A stretch of 64,000 bases of DNA. Source: Streptomyces sp. NBC_00223 (lineage in GTDB: Bacteria; Actinomycetota; Actinomycetes; Streptomycetales; Streptomycetaceae). Location: positions 4,587,501 through 4,651,500 of the forward strand of contig NZ_CP108109.1 of assembly GCF_036199905.1 (NCBI RefSeq). Reading direction: 5' to 3'. Under the pieces are notes generated by a model. The model did not search any database. It was not told the DNA's origin and was given only the letters and a program-made list of their open reading frames with translations. Positions 51,852-60,191 of this stretch are shown piece by piece; within the stretch, counting starts at the first letter, position 1, and each line of letters starts with the position of its first letter. The translations under genes were made by a program, and so were the position numbers.

Positions 51852-52277
51852 CTATATCTCGACGACGACGGTGAACGGGCCGTCGTTCGTCAGCGACACC
51901 TTCATGTCCGCGCCGAACACACCGGTCTCGACCGTCGCGCCCAGCGCGCGCAGTTGGGCGACGACCTCGGCCACCAGCGGCTCGGCGATCTGTCCGGGAG
52001 CCGCCGCGTTCCAGGTCGGGCGCCGCCCCTTGCGGGCGTCACCGTAGAGCGTGAACTGACTGATCACCAGCAGCGGTCCGTCGACGTCCGAGCAGGACTG
52101 CTCGTCGGGCAGCACCCGCAGCGTCCACAGCTTGCGGGCCAGCGCGGCGGCCTTCTCCTTCGTGTCGTCGTGCGTGACCCCGATCAGGACGCACAGCCCC
52201 GGTCCTTCGACGGCGCCGACGGTCTTCCCGTCGACCACGACTTTCGCCTCGCTCACCCGTTGGGCCACTGCTCGCAT
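51852..52277 (-). CDS. dtd: D-aminoacyl-tRNA deacylase
   Basis: 141 aa, the usual DTD length. Catalytic SQFTLYGD and cross-subunit GPFT (NDGPFTVVVE; family GP motif) are present. It removes D-amino acids from tRNA. ATG 52277; the -10-like CACAAT (complement at 52284-52289) ends 6 nt upstream inside a CCGCC-ACAAT-GGCGG inverted repeat, so it is probably leaderless. Confidence 0.93.
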   Translation of the reverse strand: MRAVAQRVSEAKVVVDGKTVGAVEGPGLCVLIGVTHDDTKEKAAALARKLWTLRVLPDEQSCSDVDGPLLVISQFTLYGDARKGRRPTWNAAAPGQIAEPLVAEVVAQLRALGATVETGVFGADMKVSLTNDGPFTVVVEI

Positions 52278-52609
52278 ACCGCCATTGTGGCGGGTCCCGA
52301 GGGGCGCGTGGCACACGGGTGAGGGGGCGCACGGCCATGAGTGCGTGCGCCCGCGCGTACGCCAGATCGGCGGTCTCGTACACCTGTTGCGACGGCCGTT
52401 CGGGTGCAGTCTCGCTGCGTTGTGCCGCGGGCAGGTGGCAGCATCGGAAGCCGGGCGGTGCGACGCGCCGCGAGGAGGGGACGACAGGCATGATCACATC
52501 CGGCGCTGGACAGACTCCGGGCACCGCCGTACGACCGTCGACGGCGGCGTCCGGCAGTGCCGTATCCACGGCCGCCGTACCGACGGCGCCCACCAGGAAG
52601 GGCCATCGC

Positions 52610-53188
52610 ATGCTGAAGGCCGACGCTCTGGGCCCGCTGCGGCCGCCCGCGCCTCGCAGCCCGCTCGTGGACACCCCGACGCCCGAGCTGGGCACGCTGG
52701 ACCTGGTGGCGCTGCGCGCGCTGCGCCGGGACGCCCAGCAGGAGGAGGCGGACCTGTCGTATCTGCGGCGGATGCTGCACGGCAGGATCGACATCCTCCA
52801 GGCGGAGCTGGGCCGCCGAGGGGGCGGTGCGCGTACGCCGCTCGGCGGGTTCGACACGGAGGCGCCGGTCGTGGACCGGCTCTCCGAGATCCTCACGGAC
52901 GGCCCTTCGCGGGTGAAGTCCTCGGCTCGCCATGTCACGCTCGGCACCCCGCTGACCGAGCGGGTACGGCGGCTCGCCGAGGACATGCTCTCCGAGGTGG
53001 AGCTGTCCGACCTCGAAGCCCGTACCGACCCGGAGCTGCACGCGGCGAAGGGCCGGCTCGCGCAGTACGAGCAGCAGGTGTCGCGCAGGCGCCAGGCGCT
53101 TCAGCAGACGGTGGACGGGTGCTCGGCGGAGATCACGAGGCGCTACCGCGAGGGGGAGGCGCACGTGGAGGATCTTCTGACCGAGTAA
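52610..53188 (+). CDS. rsiG: anti-sigma factor RsiG (c-di-GMP responsive)
   Basis: 192 aa from ATG 52610 (AGGAAGGG 7 nt upstream). An in-frame ATG at 52490, also with a strong GAGGAGGGG site, would add 40 residues, so the start is uncertain. Two long helices carry the E-x3-S-x2-R-x3-Q-x3-D c-di-GMP motif of RsiG: the second (E154 S158 R161 Q165 D169) is exact, and the first (E46 S50 R53 H57 D61) has His at the Gln position. RsiG with c-di-GMP holds sigma WhiG and so sets the timing of sporulation. Strong sign of a sporulating actinomycete. Confidence 0.9.
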   Translation: MLKADALGPLRPPAPRSPLVDTPTPELGTLDLVALRALRRDAQQEEADLSYLRRMLHGRIDILQAELGRRGGGARTPLGGFDTEAPVVDRLSEILTDGPSRVKSSARHVTLGTPLTERVRRLAEDMLSEVELSDLEARTDPELHAAKGRLAQYEQQVSRRRQALQQTVDGCSAEITRRYREGEAHVEDLLTE

Positions 53189-53390
53189 TGCGCTGCGCGC
53201 TGCTGTACGTGGTCGCCGGCCCGAGCCCCTTGCGGTTGCTTTCCGGGGCGCCGGCCGGTGTGTGGTTGCTCGCGCAGTTCCTCCCCCAGGCTTTGCCCGG
53301 GGGTGCCCCCAGCGCCCTCCTTTGGGGCCGCGGGCCCTGGTCCCCGGCGGGCGGGGCGATATTGGGGTGCGGGGTGGGGGGTGGGGCCAA

Positions 53391-53396
53391 TAGCGT
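53391..53396 (+). promoter_or_regulatory. -10 box of the Eis-like gene (leaderless)
   Basis: TAGCGT ends 6 nt before the ATG at 53403. The 214-bp gap from rsiG also contains CCCAGGC..GCCCGGGGG stems that could end rsiG transcription. Confidence 0.55.
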
Positions 53397-53402
53397 GCGG
53401 GG

Positions 53403-54653
53403 ATGAGCGCTGAGATCCGCACCCTGGACGAGTCCGACGTCGCCGACTGGGTGAGGGCCTTGAACACCGGCTTCCACCGTGCGGCCATCGCGCCGGACGA
53501 CGAGGTCGCGCTGCGCGGGACCGTGATGGACCTGGACCGTACCCGTGGCGCCTTCGACCGGGGCCGCTGCGTGGCGACCTTCCGTAGCATGCCGCGCACA
53601 CTGACCGTGCCCGGCGGCGCAGGACTCGTGGCCAACGCGATAACCAACGTCTCCGTCACCGCGACCCACCGCCGCCGGGGCCTGGCCAGCGGGATGATGG
53701 CCGCCGACCTGGGCGCGGCCAAGGAGCGCGGGGACGCCGTGTCGATCCTCGTCGCGGCCGAGTACCCGATCTACGGGCGGTACGGCTTCGGCCCGGCGAC
53801 CTGGATCACCGACTGGGAGATCGACGTGCCGCGCGCCGCGGCCGACCCCCGTTACGGCGGCCCGACGGACGGCGGCCGGGTGGACTTCGCGTCCCTCGCG
53901 GAGGTGGCGAAGGAGGGCCCGGGCCTGCACGAGCGGGTCCGCGCGCTGACGCCCGGCGCGATCGACCGCCCCGCCGACTGGTGGGAGACCGCCACCGGGC
54001 AGCGGGTGTTGCCCGGCCAGCCGTGGGTGGAGCCCTTCCACGCCGTGTACCGCGACGCGGACGGCCGGGTCGACGGCCTGGTCGCGTACTCCACGGTCGA
54101 CCACCCCTGGCCCGGCAAGCTGCCCCGGACCGACGCCTGCATCAAGCAGTTGATCGCCGCGACCCCGGCGGCCGAGGCCGCGCTGTGGCGGTTTCTGCTG
54201 TCGCTCGACTGGGTGACCCTGCTGCGGACCGGCCACCGTGCCCCCGACGACGTCCTGCCGCTGCTGCTCGGTGACCCGCGGGCCGCGCGGACCGAGACGT
54301 ACGCGGACTTCGTGTGGCTGCGCCTCCTCGACGTGCCCGCCGCGCTGTCCGCGCGCACCTACGGCGGCGGTCCGGCCGCGCTGGTCCTGGACGTGCACGA
54401 CCCCGCGCAGCTGACCGGCGGCCGTTTCCTGCTGGAGACCGACGCCTCGGGCGCGGCCGTCTGCGGCCCCACGACCGCCGACGCGGATCTTTCGCTGTCC
54501 GTCGCCGACCTGGCCTGCCTCTACCTCGGCGACGAGTCGCCCGCCCGGCTGGCCGCTCTCGGCCGCGTCACCGCCCACAGCCCGGAGGCGGCCAGGACCG
54601 CGGACAGCCTCTTCCGCACCGCCCGCCGCCCCTGGTGCCCCGACATCTTCTGA
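53403..54653 (+). CDS. Eis-type GNAT acetyltransferase
   Basis: 416 aa, the length and three-part layout of Eis: an N-terminal GNAT domain with acetyl-CoA loop VSVTATHRRRGLASGMM, a second GNAT-like domain and a C-terminal sterol-carrier-like domain. The last residue is Phe (CPDIF), whose carboxylate is the catalytic base in Eis enzymes, and Tyr in YPIYGRYGFG is the expected acid. Such enzymes acetylate amines at several positions; substrates here are unknown. Leaderless start. Confidence 0.9.
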   Translation: MSAEIRTLDESDVADWVRALNTGFHRAAIAPDDEVALRGTVMDLDRTRGAFDRGRCVATFRSMPRTLTVPGGAGLVANAITNVSVTATHRRRGLASGMMAADLGAAKERGDAVSILVAAEYPIYGRYGFGPATWITDWEIDVPRAAADPRYGGPTDGGRVDFASLAEVAKEGPGLHERVRALTPGAIDRPADWWETATGQRVLPGQPWVEPFHAVYRDADGRVDGLVAYSTVDHPWPGKLPRTDACIKQLIAATPAAEAALWRFLLSLDWVTLLRTGHRAPDDVLPLLLGDPRAARTETYADFVWLRLLDVPAALSARTYGGGPAALVLDVHDPAQLTGGRFLLETDASGAAVCGPTTADADLSLSVADLACLYLGDESPARLAALGRVTAHSPEAARTADSLFRTARRPWCPDIF

Positions 54654-54670
54654 GCCTTCCGACCCGCCGG

Positions 54671-54705
54671 GCGGCGCCCCCCACCGCTGAGCGGTGGAGC
54701 GCCGC
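54671..54705. terminator. bidirectional terminator
   Basis: CCACCGC-TGA-GCGGTGG (54681-54697) nested in GCGGCGC/GCGCCGC (54671-54677, 54699-54705) between two convergent genes. Confidence 0.75.
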
Positions 54706-54720
54706 TCGGCGCGGACCCGC

Positions 54721-55131
54721 TCACTGGAGCAGCAGCGTCATCCACTTCTCCGGGTCGTCCACCACCTCGAAGCCGACCTTCCCGTACACCCCGTGCGCGT
54801 CGGACGTCACCAGTACGATGCGCCGCAGCCCGTGCGGCTTCAGGTGGTCGCGGACGGCGGCGACCAGGGTGGTGCCCAGGCCCTGGCCGCGGGCCTCGGG
54901 TGCGACGTACACGTCGCAGAGCCACGCGAAGGTGGCGAAGTCGGTGACCACCCGGGCGTAGCCGTGCTGCTCGCCGGTCACGGTGTCGTAGGCGCCGAAG
55001 TTGAGCGAGCCCGCTATCGCGGCCTCCTGCTTGGCGAGCGGGCGGTCGAGCGCCCAGTAGGCGTCGGTGGACAGCCACTTGTGGACGCGGGGGACATCGA
55101 GGCGGGCCGGATCGGCGGAGATCTCGTACAT
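54721..55131 (-). CDS. GNAT-family N-acetyltransferase
   Basis: 136 aa, complete GNAT fold with acetyl-CoA motif LCDVYVAPEARGQGLGTTLVAAVRDHL and C-terminal GVYGKVGFEVVDDPEKWM. Substrate unknown. ATG 55131; TACCCT (complement at 55138-55143) ends 6 nt upstream, so it is leaderless. Divergent from the DapA-like gene with 83 bp between. Confidence 0.88.
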   Translation of the reverse strand: MYEISADPARLDVPRVHKWLSTDAYWALDRPLAKQEAAIAGSLNFGAYDTVTGEQHGYARVVTDFATFAWLCDVYVAPEARGQGLGTTLVAAVRDHLKPHGLRRIVLVTSDAHGVYGKVGFEVVDDPEKWMTLLLQ

Positions 55132-55214
55132 GCGGGAAGGGTAGAACTGCTTAAGAGTTCCCTGCACGACAATTAACTGGACCTTGCGGACAACGGCGGG
55201 CGAGACTCGCGGAC

Positions 55215-56069
55215 ATGATCCTCGTACCGCTGATCACGCCGTTCGGGCCGGATGGACAGGTGGCGCTCGACGCCCTGGAAGAGCTCGCGCGCGAGGTGCT
55301 GCGGGACGGCGCCGCCGGCCTCGTCGCGCTCGGGACCACCGGGGAGGCGGCGGCCCTCGACACGGAGGAGCGGGCCGCGGTGATCGCCGCCGTGGGCCGG
55401 GCCTGCCGCGAGCGCGGGGCGCGCTTCGTCGTCGGGGTCGGCGCGGGCGACACCCGCCGGGCCGCCGCCGACCTGGCCGCGCTCGCCACGCTGCCCGACG
55501 TCCCCGACGCCGCCCTGGTGACCGTGCCGTCCTTCACCCGCCCCGGCGAGGCGGGCGTGCTCGCCCACTTCCGGGCGCTGGCCACGAGCAGCCCCGTACC
55601 GCTGCTCGTCTACCACATCCCGGTGCGCACCGGGCAGCAGCTGACCGCCCGCGCGCTGCGCGAGCTGGCCGGGATCGACGGTGTCACCGGGGTGAAGTAC
55701 GCGGCCGGCGGCATCGACGCCGGGGCGGTCGCGCTGCTCGGCGAGCGCCCCGAGGGCTTCGAGGTGCTGGCCGGGGACGATGCCTTCGCGCCCGCGCTGT
55801 TCGCCCTCGGCGCCCAGGGCGGCATCCTCGCCAGCGCGCACCTGGTCACCGGGCGGTGGGCCGAACTGGCCGAGACCGGCGACCGCGCGCTCGGCCACCG
55901 GCTGTCCGCGCTGGCCGCCGCGGTGTTCAGCGAGCCGAATCCGGCGGTCGTGAAGGCCGTGCTGCACGCCCAGGGCCGTATCCCCACCCCGGACGTACGG
56001 CTGCCGCTGCTGCCCGCGAGCCCGCAGGCGCTGGCGGAGGCCCTGACCAGGGTCCGTCTCGTCACCTGA
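55215..56069 (+). CDS. DapA-family class I aldolase (dihydrodipicolinate synthase-like)
   Basis: 284 aa TIM barrel. Catalytic residues at the family positions: GTTGEAAAL loop, Tyr133 (VYHIP), Arg138 and Schiff-base Lys161 (GVKYAAGG). It could make 4-hydroxy-tetrahydrodipicolinate for lysine and diaminopimelate, supported by asd downstream; other DapA-family aldolases cannot be ruled out. 97 bp to asd, with a GATACT box between, so asd also has its own promoter. Confidence 0.85.
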   Translation: MILVPLITPFGPDGQVALDALEELAREVLRDGAAGLVALGTTGEAAALDTEERAAVIAAVGRACRERGARFVVGVGAGDTRRAAADLAALATLPDVPDAALVTVPSFTRPGEAGVLAHFRALATSSPVPLLVYHIPVRTGQQLTARALRELAGIDGVTGVKYAAGGIDAGAVALLGERPEGFEVLAGDDAFAPALFALGAQGGILASAHLVTGRWAELAETGDRALGHRLSALAAAVFSEPNPAVVKAVLHAQGRIPTPDVRLPLLPASPQALAEALTRVRLVT

Positions 56070-56166
56070 AACCGCTCCTCCCCCGAGCCCGCGCCGGGGG
56101 ATACTCGAACCGGCGGGCATCCACGGCGCCACCGGAAGACTCGACCAGATCGGAGAGAAGGCGGCA

Positions 56167-57243
56167 ATGAGGATCGGAATCGTCGGAGCGACCGGACAGG
56201 TCGGCGGGGTCATGCGCAAGGTGCTGGCCGAGCGGAAGTTTCCCGTGACACAGCTGCGGCTGTTCGCGTCGGCCCGTTCCGCCGGGCGCACCCTGCCCTG
56301 GGACGGCTCCCCCGACGGCCCCGGCGGTCCGGGTGTGCCCGCGGGTGACATCACCGTCGAGGACGCGGCCACCGCGGACTACAGCGGCCTGGACATCGTG
56401 CTGTTCTCGGCGGGCGGCGCCACCTCCCGGGCGCTGGCCGAGAAGGTCGCGGCCCAGGGCGCGGTCGTGATCGACAACTCCTCCGCCTGGCGCCGCGACC
56501 CCGAGGTGCCGTTGGTGGTCTCCGAGGTCAATCCGCACGCGATCGCCAAGCGTCCCAAGGGCATCATCGCCAACCCGAACTGCACCACGATGGCCGCCAT
56601 GCCCGTGCTGCGCCCGCTGCACGACGAGGCCGGGCTGACCGCGCTGGTCGCCACGACCTACCAGGCGGTGTCCGGCTCCGGTCTGTCCGGCGTGGCCGAG
56701 CTGCACGGCCAGGCGTCCCAGGTCACCGAGCACGCCGACCGGCTGACCTTCGACGGCGCGGCCCTGGAGTTCCCCGAGCCCGCCGTGTACGCCCGCCCGA
56801 TCGCCTACAACGTCGTGCCGCTGGCCGGAAACCTGGTCGACGACGGCAGCTTCGAGACCGACGAGGAGCAGAAGCTCCGCCACGAGTCCCGCAAGATCCT
56901 GGAGATCCCGGACCTCAAGGTCTCCGGCACCTGCGTGCGCGTGCCCGTCTTCTCCGGACACTCCTTGCAGGTCAACGCCCGGTTCGCGCGGCCGATCAGC
57001 GTCGAGCGGGCGTACGAGCTGCTGGGCGCCGCGCCCGGCGTGGAGCTGTCCGAGATCCCCACCCCGCTCCAGGCGGCGGGCCGCGACCCGTCCTACGTGG
57101 GCCGGATCCGGGTGGACGAGACCGTCGAGCACGGCCTCGCGCTCTTCCTGTCCAACGACAACCTGCGCAAGGGCGCCGCGCTCAACGCCGTACAGGTGGC
57201 GGAGCTGGTGGCGGCCGAGCTGTCGGCGGGCGTCCCGGCGTAG
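56167..57243 (+). CDS. asd: aspartate-semialdehyde dehydrogenase
   Basis: 358 aa. NADP loop GIVGATGQVGGVM, catalytic Cys139 (NPNCTTMAA) and His in GHSLQVNARF. It reduces aspartyl phosphate to the semialdehyde used for lysine, threonine and methionine. GAGAAGG before ATG. With the DapA-like gene it covers two successive steps of the diaminopimelate pathway. Confidence 0.95.
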   Translation: MRIGIVGATGQVGGVMRKVLAERKFPVTQLRLFASARSAGRTLPWDGSPDGPGGPGVPAGDITVEDAATADYSGLDIVLFSAGGATSRALAEKVAAQGAVVIDNSSAWRRDPEVPLVVSEVNPHAIAKRPKGIIANPNCTTMAAMPVLRPLHDEAGLTALVATTYQAVSGSGLSGVAELHGQASQVTEHADRLTFDGAALEFPEPAVYARPIAYNVVPLAGNLVDDGSFETDEEQKLRHESRKILEIPDLKVSGTCVRVPVFSGHSLQVNARFARPISVERAYELLGAAPGVELSEIPTPLQAAGRDPSYVGRIRVDETVEHGLALFLSNDNLRKGAALNAVQVAELVAAELSAGVPA

Positions 57244-57257
57244 CCGCCCGTATCGGG

Positions 57258-57286
57258 TCCCGGCCGGCTCAGCAGGGCGGCCGGGA
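57258..57286. terminator. terminator between asd and carboxypeptidase
   Basis: TCCCGGCCG (57258-57266) and CGGCCGGGA (57278-57286), perfect 9-bp stem overlapping the stop codon of the convergent M14 gene. Confidence 0.65.
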
Positions 57287-58585
57287 TCCCTCGCTGAGCA
57301 GCCGGAAAGCGGCGAGCACGGTCTCCGACTGGAGTTCCACCTGGTCGGAGACCGGCACCCACACCAGCTCGTGCCCGGTCTCCAGCTCGCCCGCCCACTG
57401 GTCGAGCTGCTCCTCGCAGGCCGCCCGCACCCGCGCCTCGGCCGCGCCCGGCAGGCCGTCGAGCAGCCGCAGCAGCGTTCCGACCGCCCGCAGCGAGATC
57501 CGCCGGGCCGCGATGTCCAGGGCGGTCAGATGGGCCCGGGTCAGCGGCACGGGGGAGGGGTGCAGCCGCTCCCAGTCGTCCGCGACGTTCGGGCAGATGG
57601 CCACCAGCCCCTCGGCGACCCGCAGCAGTGACCCGTACGCCTGCCCCGAGCTGCCCGTACGGTGGTCCGCCGGCAGCAGCGGCCGTACGTCGCCGAGCAG
57701 CGCGCCCGTACGGTCCGACTGGCGCCGCAGCAGCCCGGCCAGCTCCGCCAGCGCGTGTGCCGGGTCCGGGTGGGGAGCGGTGTCGGCGACCTTGCGGCTG
57801 GCCCACATCGGGACCTCGAACAGCGCGGTCATCCCGCCGTAGCGGTGGGGGCGGATCCAGGTGGAGCCGTTGACGTCCTCCGGGAGGCTGTCGAACTGCG
57901 CGCGGCTGCCCGGCTGCGGCAGCACATAGACGCCGGGGCCCGACACCGTCCAGTACAGGGCGTCGTACGTGCCGGTCTGCACGGGCACGTCCCGCTCGGC
58001 GGAGAGCTTGCCCAGCGGCTCGGCCAGGCCGGGGATGTCCCGGGTCAGCTGGACCCAGGAGCCGCCGAGGTCGTTGCCGTGCAACGAGCACTGGAGAAAC
58101 GGCCGCAGCTCGTCGATGAGGTCCATCAGCGCCTGGGACTCGGGCAGTTGATCGCCCGCCGGGCGGATCGAGGGCGCCCACTCGGGCTGTTCGTCGGCGG
58201 GCGGCCGGTAGGCGTGCCGGAAGTGCTCGGCGGGAGTGCGCCGGACGGCCGGCCCGGCCTCACTGCGCATGGTGCCGTCCGGGTCGAGACAGAGCACGAA
58301 GTGCCACGCCGCGTCCGCGCCCGCGTGCAACCGCGGGTCGCGGGCGACGCGTTCGGCCAGCCGCAGCGCGGTCGCCGAGCCGATCCGTTCGTCCGAGTGC
58401 GGTCCCGCCACCACCAGGACGTTGCGCCGGCCGTGCCCCGCGGTGAGCAGATGCAGCGGCCGGCCCTCGCGGGAACGCCCGAACTCCCGCAGGGCGGACA
58501 GTCGCGGGTGGAAGCGCGCGAACGCGGAGGCCGCAGCAGCGACCCCCGCGACGCTCGGATACGCGTCGGCCATCGCCGACGTCAC
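57269..58585 (-). CDS. M14-family zinc carboxypeptidase (copy 1)
   Basis: 438 aa. Zinc ligands His63 and Glu66 (GPHSDERIG) and His169 (SLHGNDLGG), with general-base Glu257 in TALFEVPMW. A helical C-terminal region of about 170 residues follows. No signal peptide, so it acts in the cytoplasm. The GTG at 58585 overlaps the stop of the 24-aa ORF as GTGA and starts five codons before the ATG at 58573, where alignment with copy 2 (DAYPTVSGV vs DAYPSVAGV) would also permit a start. Divergent from the ThiF-like gene; probably trims or matures a peptide. Confidence 0.85.
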   Translation of the reverse strand: MTSAMADAYPSVAGVAAAASAFARFHPRLSALREFGRSREGRPLHLLTAGHGRRNVLVVAGPHSDERIGSATALRLAERVARDPRLHAGADAAWHFVLCLDPDGTMRSEAGPAVRRTPAEHFRHAYRPPADEQPEWAPSIRPAGDQLPESQALMDLIDELRPFLQCSLHGNDLGGSWVQLTRDIPGLAEPLGKLSAERDVPVQTGTYDALYWTVSGPGVYVLPQPGSRAQFDSLPEDVNGSTWIRPHRYGGMTALFEVPMWASRKVADTAPHPDPAHALAELAGLLRRQSDRTGALLGDVRPLLPADHRTGSSGQAYGSLLRVAEGLVAICPNVADDWERLHPSPVPLTRAHLTALDIAARRISLRAVGTLLRLLDGLPGAAEARVRAACEEQLDQWAGELETGHELVWVPVSDQVELQSETVLAAFRLLSEGSRPPC

Positions 58586-58656
58586 GTGCCGTTGGAGTTG
58601 CTGTCGCCTGTGGTCTCCCTCTTGTCCAGTGGGCGGATGACGATCGCGGCGGCCAC
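58582..58656 (-). CDS. 24-aa peptide, candidate RiPP precursor
   Basis: Short ORF upstream of and coupled to the M14 gene. GTG start at 58656 with GAGGAG 5 nt before it, a better ribosome site than most genes in this window. The peptide starts MAAAIVIRPLD and ends GDSNSNGT, with a charged KRETT middle: a hydrophobic leader-like start and a Ser/Asn/Gly-rich tail. It ends in GTGA, so carboxypeptidase translation is linked to it. A modified peptide substrate of the neighbouring E1-like enzyme is an inference; a plain coupling ORF is the alternative. Confidence 0.55.
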   Translation of the reverse strand: MAAAIVIRPLDKRETTGDSNSNGT

Positions 58657-58733
58657 GAGTTCTCCTCTCTGTCCAAGTCGGTTTCTGCACACGGGAGTTG
58701 GCGAGTTACCGCCGGTTGCCCGATGCCTTGCCA

Positions 58734-58762
58734 AGGCTGCGGCGACCCGGCGAGAGTGTCAA
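58734..58762 (-). promoter_or_regulatory. promoter for the peptide / M14 copy 1 unit
   Basis: On the minus strand TTGACA (complement 58757-58762), 17 bp, CAGCCT (58734-58739), followed by TGGCAAGGC. The same layout lies before M14 copy 2. Confidence 0.55.
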
Positions 58763-58824
58763 GGGGCATGGCTGCTACGAGAGGGCCGCCAGTGCGAGGC
58801 TGCTACGCGAGACAAGGGGGTCAC

Positions 58825-60066
58825 GTGACGGCACCGGCGGAAACGGGAGGGGTGGCGGGTACTTCCGCGGCCGGTGGACTGCACCGGCCGCGGATCAAAC
58901 CCGAGCACCGCGCCTATCGCACAGCCGATGGCAACGTCCGTATCGGCAGCGTCATTTACGGGATCGGTGCGGAGATCGAGGACCCGGACGGATGGGTCTG
59001 GACGTTGACGGAGGTGATGGACGGCAGCCGTACGGCGGCCCAGATCGCCGAGGAGGTGACGGCCGGCCATCCGGGCGTCACCCGGGCCACGGTGTGGTCG
59101 GCCATGGCGGATCTGCGGGAGGCCGGTTATGTCGACGACGCCGCGGCCCCGCTCCCGGCCGAACTCGGCGACCGGGACCGGGTACGGCATGCCCGCGGGG
59201 TGGCGCTGCTGCGCTGGATGGACCTCAGCCCGCGGGCCAGTGCCTGGAACGCGCAACTGCGATTACGGCGGGCCAGGGTGCTGGTGCTCGGAGTGGGCGG
59301 CACGGGAGGCGCGGCCGCGCAGATCCTGGTCGCCTCCGGCGTGGGCCATCTCCACGCCGTGGACCCCGATGTGGTCGAACTGTCCAATCTCAACCGTCAG
59401 TTGCTCTACCGCGAGGCCGACATCGGCCACCCGAAGGCGGAAGCCGCGCTGGTCGCGCTGCGGGCGCTCAACTCCGATGTGACGGTCACCGGGGAGCGCC
59501 GTGAGGTACGGGGGCCGGAGGATCTGGCCGCGCTCCTGGAGGGCGGGACACCGCGGGTCGGGTGCGGTGTCAGCGGCGGGCCGGCCGGCGGCGCGCTCGG
59601 CCGCAGCCGGTACGACCTGCTGGTGCTGGGCGCCGACCGGCCGGCCGAGATCAGACGCTGGGCCAACCGGGTCTGCCTGGCGCTCAACGTGCCCTGGGTG
59701 GAGGGCGGTTACCGCGGACCGCTGGTGACCGCAGGGGTGCATGTACCCGGGGCCGGGCCCTGCTGGGAGTGCCAGCGGGCGGGCGAGGTCGAGCGGCGCG
59801 ATCTGCGGCTGCGGCCGGGCCAGAGCGAGGACGCGGCGTCGCCGCGGATGCCGTGGAACCCGGCGAGCGCGGTCACCGCTGAACTGTCCGGAACGCTGGT
59901 CGCGCACGCGGCACTGGCGCTGCTCAGCGGGGTCCCGCCGATGGAACCGGGCTTCCGGTACGGGCTGAATCTGATGGCGCTCGGCGATCCGGTGCTCCAG
60001 CGGCATCCGAGGAGGGCGGACTGCCCGGCGTGCGGCAGTGGGAGCCCGCCGGGCGTGACCGGCTGA
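58825..60066 (+). CDS. ThiF/E1-like adenylyltransferase with N-terminal PqqD-like domain
   Basis: 413 aa from GTG 58825 (AAGGGGG 4-8 nt upstream); ATG 58768 would add 19 residues. Residues about 30-105 (RIGSVIYGIGAEIED...WTLTEVMDGSRTAAQIAEEV...GYVDD) have the winged-helix pattern of PqqD/RiPP recognition elements. The rest is an E1/MoeB-like domain: ATP loop LGVGGTGG (155-162), Asp180, NLNRQ (188-192), Lys204 and two CxxC pairs (CWEC, CPAC) for zinc. Such fused proteins bind a peptide leader and adenylate a carboxylate. Codon 147 is TTA (59263-59265), suggesting bldA-dependent expression. No YcaO is nearby. Confidence 0.85.
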   Translation: MTAPAETGGVAGTSAAGGLHRPRIKPEHRAYRTADGNVRIGSVIYGIGAEIEDPDGWVWTLTEVMDGSRTAAQIAEEVTAGHPGVTRATVWSAMADLREAGYVDDAAAPLPAELGDRDRVRHARGVALLRWMDLSPRASAWNAQLRLRRARVLVLGVGGTGGAAAQILVASGVGHLHAVDPDVVELSNLNRQLLYREADIGHPKAEAALVALRALNSDVTVTGERREVRGPEDLAALLEGGTPRVGCGVSGGPAGGALGRSRYDLLVLGADRPAEIRRWANRVCLALNVPWVEGGYRGPLVTAGVHVPGAGPCWECQRAGEVERRDLRLRPGQSEDAASPRMPWNPASAVTAELSGTLVAHAALALLSGVPPMEPGFRYGLNLMALGDPVLQRHPRRADCPACGSGSPPGVTG

Positions 60067-60080
60067 GCAACGGACCTCGA

Positions 60081-60115
60081 TCGCCGGACGGGCTGATTTT
60101 CAGCCCGTCCGGCGA
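60081..60115. terminator. strong bidirectional terminator
   Basis: Perfect 16-bp stem TCGCCGGACGGGCTGA (60081-60096) with its complement at 60100-60115 and a TTT loop, between ThiF-like and convergent M14 copy 2 genes. Confidence 0.85.
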
Positions 60116-60191
60116 TTGAGGACACAGCGGGCCGTGCGCAATGCGGCGAACGGCCGCGGTCGGGGGTGGGGTACCGCGCCGGAGGGGGGTC

